From JANYCG01 sp031418395 (lineage in GTDB: Bacteria > Pseudomonadota > Gammaproteobacteria > Burkholderiales > Burkholderiaceae_C): a stretch of DNA of 29,696 bases. Both the position numbers and the translations under genes were made by a program. The stretch covers positions 1 through 29,696 of the forward strand of contig JANOXL010000244.1 of the NCBI GenBank assembly GCA_031418395.1, read 5' to 3'. Under the pieces are notes generated by a model, which saw only the letters and a program-made list of their open reading frames with translations, searched no databases and was not told the DNA's origin. The stretch's first letter is position 1. Every line of letters starts with the position of its first letter. This document shows positions 22,863 through 29,696 of this stretch, in pieces.

Positions 22863-24437
22863 ATGAAACGCACACGATGCGATCACACGGCTACTTGGCG
22901 TGCGCTGCAAGCCCACTATGAGGCCAGTGGTCGAAATTTTGACCTCAGGGTGGCTTTTGCCGCCGACTCCCATCGGTTTGAAAGTTTCAGTCAATCGGCG
23001 CCGCACGTCTTTGCTGATTTGTCTAAAAACCTGATCAGTGCCGAGACTGAGCAAATGCTGCTGCAATTGGCCAAAGAGACCGGGCTCGAAGCGCACCGCG
23101 ATGCCATGTTCGCAGGTGAAGTGGTCAACTCTACCGAACACCGGCAGGTGATGCATTGGTTATTGAGAAAACCCGCCTCATACCAATTAATTGGCGAGAG
23201 TAATGCTATAAAAAGGGTAGCAAATGAATTGCGCGAAGTGCATGCCACATTGGACGCCATGCTGGCATTTGCCGAGCAGATGCGCCACGACAGTGCGATC
23301 ACAGACGTTGTCAATATCGGCATTGGTGGCTCCGATCTGGGTCCGCAAATGGCGGTGTTGGCGCTCGGAGATTTTGCGCAAACTGGTCAACGCTTTCACT
23401 TTGTTGCCAACGTTGATGGCCACGAACTGGCCGCGACCTTGCAACATCTCAAGCCGCAAAACACCCTGTTTTTGATTGCCAGCAAAACCTTTACCACCAT
23501 TGAAACCATGACCAACGCGGCCTCCGCCAAGGCGTGGTTTTTAGCCCAGGGTGGCACCGATACAGCGCGGCACTTCGCGGCATTAACCACCAACGTCACG
23601 GCCGCGCAGGCCTTTGGCATCCGCACCACCTTTGGGTTTTGGGATTGGGTGGGTGGGCGTTATTCGGTGTGGTCGGCCATCGGTTTACCTTTGGCCATTG
23701 CCATTGGCGCGAACGCGTTTCGTGAATTTCTTGCGGGCGCGCATGAGATGGACGAACACTTCCGCCATACACCTTTGGCACAGAACCTACCCGTGCGCCT
23801 GGGGCTGCTCGATGTCTGGTACCGCAACTTCATGGGTTTCACCAGCCGATCGATTGCGCCTTATCACAGCGCGCTGCGGCGCTGGCCGGCCTATTTGCAA
23901 CAGTTGGAAATGGAGAGCAATGGCAAACGCGTCGATTGGGCTGGTGAGGCACTGCCGTTTGGTACGGCGCCGGTCTTGTGGGGTGAGCCGGGCACCAACG
24001 GACAACATGCTTACTTCCAGATGTTGCACCAGGGTACCGATGTGGTGCCGGTCGAGTTCGTCGCGGTCAAACGGGCCCACCATACCTTGACCGGGCATCA
24101 ACGCTTGCTGCTGGCCAACGCGATGGCGCAGGCGCAGGCCCTGATGGTGGGCAAGTCAGACGCCGGGGGGCATCGACACTTCACGGGCAACCGGCCCAGC
24201 ACATTCTTGCTGATGGATGAACTCACGCCAGCTTCCCTGGGTGCTCTGATTGCTTTGAACGAACATCGCGTTTTTGTCTCTGGCAGCCTGTGGGGCATCA
24301 ACAGTTTTGACCAATGGGGCGTGGAACTCGGCAAGGTGTTGGCCAAAGACGTAGAAGCGCGCATGCTCAGCGGCGATAGGGCAGGGCTGGACGGCTCAAC
24401 CGCCGGGTTGATGACCCGCGTTGGCTTAGCTACTTGA
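22863..24437 (+). CDS. pgi: Glucose-6-phosphate isomerase
   Basis: Pgi interconverts glucose 6-phosphate and fructose 6-phosphate. The 524-residue protein has the family landmarks VVNSTEHRQVMHWLLR (87-102), DVVNIGIGGSDLGP (148-161) and SKTFTTIET (207-215). GGRYSVWSAIGLP (264-276, with the catalytic Arg), MESNGK (E351), GTNGQHAYFQMLHQG (H382) and DQWGVELGK (K491) follow. All catalytic positions are present. A short AT-richer stretch at about 23160-23230 encodes a variable loop (103-123) and is probably just locally less constrained. Pgi can return fructose 6-phosphate from the pentose phosphate route to glucose 6-phosphate for Zwf, completing a cycle with tal. The next gene starts 4 bp after the stop. 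Confidence 0.97.
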   Translation: MKRTRCDHTATWRALQAHYEASGRNFDLRVAFAADSHRFESFSQSAPHVFADLSKNLISAETEQMLLQLAKETGLEAHRDAMFAGEVVNSTEHRQVMHWLLRKPASYQLIGESNAIKRVANELREVHATLDAMLAFAEQMRHDSAITDVVNIGIGGSDLGPQMAVLALGDFAQTGQRFHFVANVDGHELAATLQHLKPQNTLFLIASKTFTTIETMTNAASAKAWFLAQGGTDTARHFAALTTNVTAAQAFGIRTTFGFWDWVGGRYSVWSAIGLPLAIAIGANAFREFLAGAHEMDEHFRHTPLAQNLPVRLGLLDVWYRNFMGFTSRSIAPYHSALRRWPAYLQQLEMESNGKRVDWAGEALPFGTAPVLWGEPGTNGQHAYFQMLHQGTDVVPVEFVAVKRAHHTLTGHQRLLLANAMAQAQALMVGKSDAGGHRHFTGNRPSTFLLMDELTPASLGALIALNEHRVFVSGSLWGINSFDQWGVELGKVLAKDVEARMLSGDRAGLDGSTAGLMTRVGLAT

Positions 24438-24441
24438 GGGC

Positions 24442-25074
24442 ATGAATTTCGTTTTTGATTTCGGCGCTGTGGTGTTCACCTGGCAGCCTGACTTGATATT
24501 GGCCGAGCGTTTTCCAGCGCGTGCCTCCTCGCCCACGCTGGCCAAGGCCCTTGCGGCAGATCTCTTCCATCATGCTGACTGGCAAGCCTTTGACCAAGGC
24601 GTCGTGTCAGCCCACGAGGTCGTGCAGCGCTCTGCACAGCGGCTCGAACTTGATAGGCCGAGGTTGGCCCAACTGGTGGCCGACATCCCCGAGTTTTTGA
24701 CACCAATTCCGGGCACGCTCCAGGTTTTGGAGGAACTTCAAAAGAGTCGGGGTGGGGTGGGCAACACGGGCAAATTTGGCGACGTGAGGCTCTATTTCCT
24801 CTCGAACATGCCCGCGCCCGTCGCCCGGGTACTGGAGCAGCGCCATGCCTTCCTGCGCTGGTTTAATGGCGGCCTATTTTCGGCAGATGTGTTGCTGATC
24901 AAACCGCAGCCAGAGATCTTCCATATGATGCAAGCCCGCTTTCTCCTTGACCCCGCCCAAACCCTGTTCATCGATGATTTGCAAGCTAATGTTGACGCGG
25001 CCCAGGCCTGTGGCTGGCAAGCCCTGCGTTTCGAATCGCCCGAGCAGTTGCAAATGCACGTCAAAAACCGGTGA
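24442..25074 (+). CDS. HAD-superfamily hydrolase, possible sugar phosphatase
   Basis: A 210-residue haloacid-dehalogenase-type protein. Motif I is FDFGAVVF (5-12, nucleophile Asp6, with Gly where many members have Asp). Motif II is YFLSNMP, the lysine motif is LLIKPQPEIFHMM, and motif III is LFIDDLQANVDAAQACGW. The D-x-G form of motif I and the SN-to-KP spacing are as in the YihX group, whose Escherichia coli member dephosphorylates alpha-glucose 1-phosphate. The substrate here is unknown. It begins 4 bp after pgi, so it is very probably translated from the same transcript, which supports a phosphorylated sugar as substrate. It is the last gene before a 130-bp gap. Confidence 0.85.
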   Translation: MNFVFDFGAVVFTWQPDLILAERFPARASSPTLAKALAADLFHHADWQAFDQGVVSAHEVVQRSAQRLELDRPRLAQLVADIPEFLTPIPGTLQVLEELQKSRGGVGNTGKFGDVRLYFLSNMPAPVARVLEQRHAFLRWFNGGLFSADVLLIKPQPEIFHMMQARFLLDPAQTLFIDDLQANVDAAQACGWQALRFESPEQLQMHVKNR

Positions 25075-25111
25075 CTTAAGGGTTATCCGCTGCTACCTCT
25101 TGGATGGAAAG

Positions 25112-25141
25112 TGAACAGAGCTATCAAAAGGCTAGCATAAT
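25112..25141 (+). promoter_or_regulatory. Weak candidate promoter for the CruF/oxygenase fusion gene
   Basis: The 130-bp gap after the HAD gene contains TGAACA (25112-25117), 18 bases, and CATAAT (25136-25141), an imperfect sigma-70 match. A GGAGA ribosome-binding site (25195-25199) lies 5 bp before the ATG at 25205. The match is weak, and read-through from the upstream operon is possible. Confidence 0.3.
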
Positions 25142-25204
25142 ATCCTGCGTCAAAGAATCCGCACTTGAGCTCCATTCAAGTGGAAATAGCGCGTTGGAGA
25201 CTAA

Positions 25205-27481
25205 ATGAAGTACCTTGAGTCAGTAGCACCCAAGATCAGCTACGTATTGCTGGCAGCATTTTTGCTGACCATGGCCGTGCGCAGCCACAACGACACCACC
25301 CTGGCGCTGGCCATCAGCGCACTCTTGATGTTCGCCTTTTGCTGGGCCAATGCCACGCATCTGCTGGGTGCCAAACCGGCCCTTAAATTCGTTTTGATTG
25401 CTGTTTGCCTGGGCTGGTTTGCCGAACAAATGGGCTCCTCGCGTGGTTGGTTTTTTGGCAGCTACACGTATACCGACGTGTTGGGCTGGCGCCTGGGTGA
25501 CGTGCCCATGATCATCCCATTGATGTGGTTTGCGCTGTGTTACGTAGGCTTTGTCATCAGCAATCTGATCATCTGGCAGCGCCCGTTGGATCTCTCGCCT
25601 TCGATTGGTGTCATTGTCTTCATGTCATTCCTTGCCGCGGCCATCGTCACCGCGTATGACCTCGCAGCGGACCCCTACATGGTCTACGTGCTCAAAGCCT
25701 GGATCATGGCTAAAACCGACGGCTGGTGGTTTGGCGAAACGCTCGAAGGTTTCTTCGGCTGGATGTTGGTGTCTTTCGTCATCATCGCCAGTTTCCGTTT
25801 GACCACATCCAAAAAAGACGTGCCGCTTGACTCGGGGTTCATGAAGCGGGACGCCTTGCTGCCTTTGTCGATTTACGCGTTCTCCATGGTGTTCCAGATG
25901 TTCATGGGCCATCCCGTCGAGACGCGCACGGTGGCGGCTTTCGCCATGGGTATTCCGCTTTTGTGCGCGCTGGGCGGCTGGTGGCGATGGAACCCGCTGG
26001 CCAATGAGCCGGCGGCGAACCCAGCCCATAGTGGCGTCAGCGCGGACCGCCTGGCGCAAATGGAATTTGTCGCCGACCCGCTGGCCGACGACACCATGGC
26101 CACCGTCATCGGCGAACCCGGCTTCTCAGGTGGTGCGGGTAGTATGGGCGATGCAGCAGATGCAACGAGTGTGCCCGCCCGCGCGCTGGCCTTTGAGCGC
26201 ATTGCGCTGGTCAACCAGCAGTTTGCGCAGTGGGAAACAAACCAAAGCCTGCTGAACTGGCCCCTTGCGCCAACCCAATTGCCAGAAGCCTGCGTGGCCC
26301 AGCTACAGCGTTATCTGCACGAGGGCCATGTGCTCCCGGTTTGGGCGGATCAGGCGAAAATAGAACGCGCCGAGGCGCTTTTTATGGACTATGGCGCCTT
26401 GTCCTGCACGCTCCTGTTTTGTTCAAGTCTGCCCGAGTGTTACGTGGTGCCTGACCTTTCGGCCGTCTTGCATATCTCAGGCCAGTTGGAGCAACACACC
26501 GAATACCGCATTCGCGCCACAGCGGCGATGATCTTCCCCGTCATGATGCAAGGTGGCATGCTCACGCCAGGGGGGAGCGGCGTTTCGCAAATCCTCAAGG
26601 TGCGCTTGATCCACGCCACCATCCGCCATCTCATTCTGCACGCCAGCCCAGCCCAGGCGTTGGCTGCGCTGGGCGACCAACGACACGTTGTGGGCGCAGG
26701 CAGGGTTGCGGCGACAGCGTCGAGTCAAACAGGCGGCATGCATGACGCCTTCTACGCCCATGGCTGGAAAACCGGCGAAGACGGTTTGCCTTGCAGTCAG
26801 GAAGATCTAGCCTATACCTTGCTCACCTTTGGCTACATTTTTTTACGCAGCATGCGCAAACTCGGCCTGGCCCTGGCGCCGCAGGATGAAGAGGCGTATT
26901 TGCATATCTGGAACGTCGTCGGCCATGTCCTGGGCATCCGGCGCGAGCTGATGGCCGACACCATGGCGCAAGCGGCGGCGCTGTTCGACCAGATGCAAGA
27001 GCGCGGCAACGTTCAAGTGCAAAACCCGGATCCGCGCCCGGCCTTGGGTGAGGCTTTAATGAACACCATGGAAGCGGTGATCCCGTTCAAAATCCTTAAA
27101 CCCTTCCCGGTGCTGATGACGCGTTACCTCTGCGGCAAAACCAACGCAGATGCGATTGGCGTCGAGGGCCGGGCCTCGCTTTGGTCTAAGGGTTTATTTC
27201 TAGTGCTGATGCAGATTTCCCACTGTATCGACAGTCTGATGCGATTTTTCATTCCTGAGTTCTCGATTATTCGAATGGTGACAAGGGTTTTGGGCTATCA
27301 TTTCATGAGCAAAATACTGCTGGATCAGACCCGCCCGCTGAAGCTGCCCAGCCATGTTTTGAACGACGTCAGCACCACCCTGCAAACCTGGGGCAACGAC
27401 CCGAAAGCGCCAATATGGTTGAACAAACTAGAAGACAAACTCACCCGGCCTGGCAGTTGGAGCGTGGCCAGTGGGGGCTGA
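25205..27481 (+). CDS. Fusion: CruF/DUF422-like carotenoid hydratase-type membrane domain plus MpaB/Lcp-type heme oxygenase domain
   Basis: The 758-residue protein appears to join two families. Residues 1-262 are a polytopic membrane domain of about seven or eight helices. It has the DUF422/CruF pattern FAEQMGSSRGWFFGSYTYTD (72-91), LGDVPMIIPLMWFALCY (97-113) and AYDLAADPYMV (150-160). CruF enzymes hydrate the terminal C1,2 double bond of lycopene-type carotenoids. A 60-residue Ala/Gly/Asp linker follows. Residues 370-650 match the DUF2236/MPAB_Lcp_cat pattern, shared with latex-clearing protein and MpaB: FMDYGALSCTLLF (393-405), KVRLIHATIRHLIL (465-478), SQEDLAYTLLTFGYIFLRSMRKLG (531-554) and YLHIWNVVGHVLG (565-577). 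R467-x2-H470-x3-R474 fits the heme-ligand helix. Whether it acts on carotenoids, quinones or other isoprenoids is unknown. Confidence 0.8.
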   Translation: MKYLESVAPKISYVLLAAFLLTMAVRSHNDTTLALAISALLMFAFCWANATHLLGAKPALKFVLIAVCLGWFAEQMGSSRGWFFGSYTYTDVLGWRLGDVPMIIPLMWFALCYVGFVISNLIIWQRPLDLSPSIGVIVFMSFLAAAIVTAYDLAADPYMVYVLKAWIMAKTDGWWFGETLEGFFGWMLVSFVIIASFRLTTSKKDVPLDSGFMKRDALLPLSIYAFSMVFQMFMGHPVETRTVAAFAMGIPLLCALGGWWRWNPLANEPAANPAHSGVSADRLAQMEFVADPLADDTMATVIGEPGFSGGAGSMGDAADATSVPARALAFERIALVNQQFAQWETNQSLLNWPLAPTQLPEACVAQLQRYLHEGHVLPVWADQAKIERAEALFMDYGALSCTLLFCSSLPECYVVPDLSAVLHISGQLEQHTEYRIRATAAMIFPVMMQGGMLTPGGSGVSQILKVRLIHATIRHLILHASPAQALAALGDQRHVVGAGRVAATASSQTGGMHDAFYAHGWKTGEDGLPCSQEDLAYTLLTFGYIFLRSMRKLGLALAPQDEEAYLHIWNVVGHVLGIRRELMADTMAQAAALFDQMQERGNVQVQNPDPRPALGEALMNTMEAVIPFKILKPFPVLMTRYLCGKTNADAIGVEGRASLWSKGLFLVLMQISHCIDSLMRFFIPEFSIIRMVTRVLGYHFMSKILLDQTRPLKLPSHVLNDVSTTLQTWGNDPKAPIWLNKLEDKLTRPGSWSVASGG

Positions 27482-27488
27482 CAGGGTA

Positions 27489-29300
27489 ATGCACCAGTTA
27501 CTCGGGTTGGCGCGGCGCTGGGCGTTGGCACTGGCCGCTGCGGTTGGCATAGGTGCCGTGGTCGTGCTGGCTGCTACGGCTCTTTTTGATTCGGCGTCGG
27601 TCAGCGCGGCTCAAGCTAACGATGCATCTGGACCGGTGCTCACGCTGGACGACAGCCAGCCGCAAACGCAAGCCTGGCCCTGGGTGACGATTCTGGGCGA
27701 TGCCAGCAAATCCCTCACGCTGACGCAAATTCTGGCCACGAAGCACGAGTTCAAAAAGCCGCAAACCGCGTACGGCACCCTGGGCCTGCGCACGGACGCC
27801 GTGTGGCTTCATATTCCCGTCGCTGTGGCCGCCAAAGGCAGCGGCCTGTGGGTGCTGGACATCGATTATTCGCCGCTCAATCGCGTCGATGTTTATGTGA
27901 TGTCGGAAGGCAAAATCGCCCAGCAGGCCACCCTGGGCAACCTCGTGCCGCGTGCCCAAAAGCCGATCGATGGCCGCGCCAACAGTATGGGCTTGACGTT
28001 GACGCCAGGCACCAGCTACGACATCTACATGCGCATCGACAACATTGGCTCGATGATCCTGCCCATCTCCTTCTTCAAGCCCGTGCAGTTCCACTCCGCA
28101 GCGTTGAACGAGCAAATGTTGCAGGGCCTGCTGACCGGCCTGGCCTTGGGCCTTTTGATCTACAGCCTGGGGCAGTGGGTCACGCTGGGTGAACATCTGT
28201 TTCTCAAATACGCCATCCTGATCTCGGGCAGCATGCTCTTTACGCTTTTGCAGTTCGGCATCGGCGCGCAGTACATTTGGCCCGACAACCCGTGGATGGA
28301 ACTGCACATTGGCGGCATCTCGGCGCTGGTCGCAGCGACCGGCTCCTTCTTGTTCATCGAGCAAGCCCTGGCCGGCGACGACATGAAGCCCTGGCTGTCC
28401 AAACTCATGCGCGGCGGGGCCTGCCTGACCGCGATTTGCGCCTTTGGCCATGCAATGGATTGGCTCAACATCGCGCAGGTGACCATGATCGTCTCCACCC
28501 TGGGCCTGGCACCTTCGCTCCTGGGCCTGCCAGGCGCTATCCATCGGGCGCGCCGGGGCGAAAGCGTGGGGTATTACTTCCTCATCGCGTGGGCGGTGTA
28601 TTTCGTCACCACCGCCATCCTCATTGAAGTGATCAAAGGTCGCCTGGGTGCAAGTTTCTGGACATTGCACTCCTTCCAATTCGGCGCCACCATTGACATG
28701 TTGCTCTTCATGCGCGTGGTGGGCCTGCGCACCAAGGCGCTGCAAACGGCCGTGTTAAGCGCCAAAACCGAACGCGACAGCCTGCAAATCCTTGCCCATA
28801 CCGACCCGCTCACCGGTCTGCCCAACCGGCGCAGCCTGCACAGCGCGATTACCACTGCGCTGACCGAAGCCACGCCCGACAAGCTGTTGGGCGTCTACAT
28901 GCTCGACCTGGACGGCTTCAAACTCGTCAACGACCAATACGGCCACGACGTGGGCGACGAGTTGCTCATCGCAGTGGCCAAGCGCCTCACCAGCAGCCTA
29001 CGTAATACGGATGTAATTTCCCGCCTGGGCGGTGACGAGTTTCTGGTGATGTCGCGTGGCCTGCAAAGTGAGCACCAAGCCCGCGAGCTGGGCGAGAAAA
29101 TGCTGCGGGCCTTCAACGAACCCTTTGTGCTGAGCCAACACACCTGCAGCGTCGGCTTGACCATCGGTTACGCACTGGCCCCGCTGGACACCCGCGACAC
29201 CCCGCAACTGCTCAAACTCGCTGACGCCGCCATGTATGCCGGTAAACAAAGCGGTAAAAACTGCCTTAAGCGCGGGGACAGTGAAGGTATTTTGCCTTGA
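27489..29300 (+). CDS. Membrane-bound diguanylate cyclase with 7TMR-DISM sensor
   Basis: This protein probably makes cyclic di-GMP in response to a periplasmic or membrane signal. The ATG at 27489 gives 603 residues; an in-frame GTG at 27471 overlaps the preceding gene by 11 bp and has a better-spaced GGAG, so the start is open. After an N-terminal signal/anchor helix comes a periplasmic beta domain (about 50-200) of the 7TMR-DISMED2 kind (TDAVWLHIPV, GLWVLDIDYSPLNRVDVYV). About seven membrane helices (about 210-410) and a short linker helix lead to a GGDEF domain (about 436-595). It has DPLTGLPNRRSL, FKLVNDQYGHDVGDELL, inhibitory site RNTD (505-508) and an intact GGDEF (514-518), five residues after it. 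No EAL domain. Catalytic activity and product inhibition are both expected. Confidence 0.92.
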   Translation: MHQLLGLARRWALALAAAVGIGAVVVLAATALFDSASVSAAQANDASGPVLTLDDSQPQTQAWPWVTILGDASKSLTLTQILATKHEFKKPQTAYGTLGLRTDAVWLHIPVAVAAKGSGLWVLDIDYSPLNRVDVYVMSEGKIAQQATLGNLVPRAQKPIDGRANSMGLTLTPGTSYDIYMRIDNIGSMILPISFFKPVQFHSAALNEQMLQGLLTGLALGLLIYSLGQWVTLGEHLFLKYAILISGSMLFTLLQFGIGAQYIWPDNPWMELHIGGISALVAATGSFLFIEQALAGDDMKPWLSKLMRGGACLTAICAFGHAMDWLNIAQVTMIVSTLGLAPSLLGLPGAIHRARRGESVGYYFLIAWAVYFVTTAILIEVIKGRLGASFWTLHSFQFGATIDMLLFMRVVGLRTKALQTAVLSAKTERDSLQILAHTDPLTGLPNRRSLHSAITTALTEATPDKLLGVYMLDLDGFKLVNDQYGHDVGDELLIAVAKRLTSSLRNTDVISRLGGDEFLVMSRGLQSEHQARELGEKMLRAFNEPFVLSQHTCSVGLTIGYALAPLDTRDTPQLLKLADAAMYAGKQSGKNCLKRGDSEGILP

Positions 29301-29599
29301 TTATTTATATTGAAAAATTATAAAATAGAATTTTTGATATTTTGGTCACGTATTTGTTGAATAGTTTGCTTAAATCAAGGTAGTAAAATTGATATAAATT
29401 TGATCAAAAAATAAAATATAATACGAAAAAATTTTGTTTGGTTAATTTTCATTGACAACCCAAATTGGGTGTGATTCGCGCTATGCCGTTGACCCCCGCC
29501 AGGCGACCGTGAGAAAAGCTTGGTGCTCAGTGCTTGCCAATCCCCCTAAGGTCGAGCTTGTAAGTGACGATGCTCCGCAGCCAAGAAAGAAGCCGCCCA
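29301..29599. other. AT-rich intergenic gap with degenerate repeat copy
   Basis: I see no gene in this 299-bp gap. The first 150 bp are extremely AT-rich. They contain a divergent copy of the fixed-spacing motif: GTCACGT (29345-29351), 16 bases, GCTTA (29368-29372). TTGACA (29452-29457) is followed at once by the inverted repeat ACCCAA A TTGGGT (29458-29470), an operator-like arrangement, but no matching -10 is found at 16-18 bp. The rest is of ordinary composition and leads to the last gene. Confidence 0.45.
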
Positions 29600-29696
29600 A
29601 TGTCTTTTGAAACCCAGCAGCACATCGCCCGCATCGAGCAAGACGGCTACACCGTTATTCCCGATTTCCTCACGGCCGCGCAACTTGCCGAGGTGC
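29600..29696 (+). CDS. Phytanoyl-CoA dioxygenase (PhyH)-like protein, N-terminal fragment cut by the window end
   Basis: Only the first 32 codons are present. From the ATG at 29600 they read MSFETQQHIARIEQDGYTVI, then PDFLTAAQLAEV. The stretch I-x3-GYTVIPDFLTAAQLAEV is the usual opening of PhyH-family Fe(II)/2-oxoglutarate dioxygenases (typically E-x-DGY-x-VIPDFL-x-x-x-x-L). AAGAAAG (29584-29590) upstream may serve as ribosome-binding site. The iron ligands lie beyond the window, so activity cannot be judged. Lack of an in-frame stop to the edge supports a real gene. Confidence 0.7.
   Translation, partial: MSFETQQHIARIEQDGYTVIPDFLTAAQLAEV

Noticed and set aside
21705..23156. Long minus-strand open frame (483 codons) opposite tal and the start of pgi
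   Set aside because: It runs antisense to two enzymes with intact catalytic motifs; its translation is His/Gln/Arg-rich without recognisable domains, as expected of a GC-rich shadow frame.
23159..23228. AT-rich patch in pgi with an inverted repeat TGCTA...TAGCA as an inserted element
   Set aside because: Pgi length and flanking motifs are normal and the patch encodes a variable loop, so local relaxation of codon use explains it.

Overview
The window looks like a chromosomal segment of a betaproteobacterium of the order Burkholderiales, most likely family Comamonadaceae (Rhodoferax/Polaromonas-like). This rests on the protein flavour, on GC-rich genes separated by short AT-rich gaps, and on intergenic repeats of a kind I know from that family. 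No rRNA, tRNA, CRISPR array, insertion sequence or phage gene is visible. The genus is an inference.

Layout. (1) Positions 1-697 hold the 3' end of biosynthetic threonine dehydratase (ilvA). (2) Positions 1000-13655 hold an almost complete type II secretion system: gspC on the minus strand, then gspG-H-I-J-K-L-M-N-D, gspE, a small unknown membrane protein, and gspF on the plus strand. The prepilin peptidase (gspO/pilD) is not here. A cytosolic-type 5'-nucleotidase gene follows. (3) Positions 14759-24437 form a hexose-phosphate block. zwf and a HexR-type RpiR regulator read leftward. A three-gene ABC importer (binding protein, fused permease, ATPase) followed by tal, pgi and a HAD phosphatase reads rightward. 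The two arms share one divergent promoter region carrying two good HexR-type palindromes. (4) Positions 25205-29300 hold an unusual fusion of a CruF/DUF422-type carotenoid hydratase-like membrane domain with an MpaB/Lcp-type heme-oxygenase domain. It is translationally close to a 7TMR-DISM/GGDEF diguanylate cyclase. (5) The window ends inside the first codons of a phytanoyl-CoA dioxygenase-like gene.

How the genes work together. The importer resembles the FbpA/AfuA class but lacks the Tyr-Tyr pair of iron binders. It sits among enzymes acting on glucose-6-P, fructose-6-P and sedoheptulose-7-P, and HexR-like sites lie at its promoter. The most economical reading is a HexR-controlled sugar-phosphate uptake and entry module (AfuABC-like) feeding the oxidative pentose phosphate/Entner-Doudoroff routes.

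Repeats are a second theme. An 83-bp GC-rich hairpin-forming unit occurs in tandem pairs directly after gspG and directly after the binding-protein gene. A 95-bp element with perfect 14-bp terminal inverted repeats is read in frame inside gspE, between its two zinc-binding Cys pairs. A degenerate AT-rich motif with fixed spacing (GTCTCGT-N16-GCTAT) recurs in four intergenic gaps. All function calls are from reading the sequence; no database search was possible.
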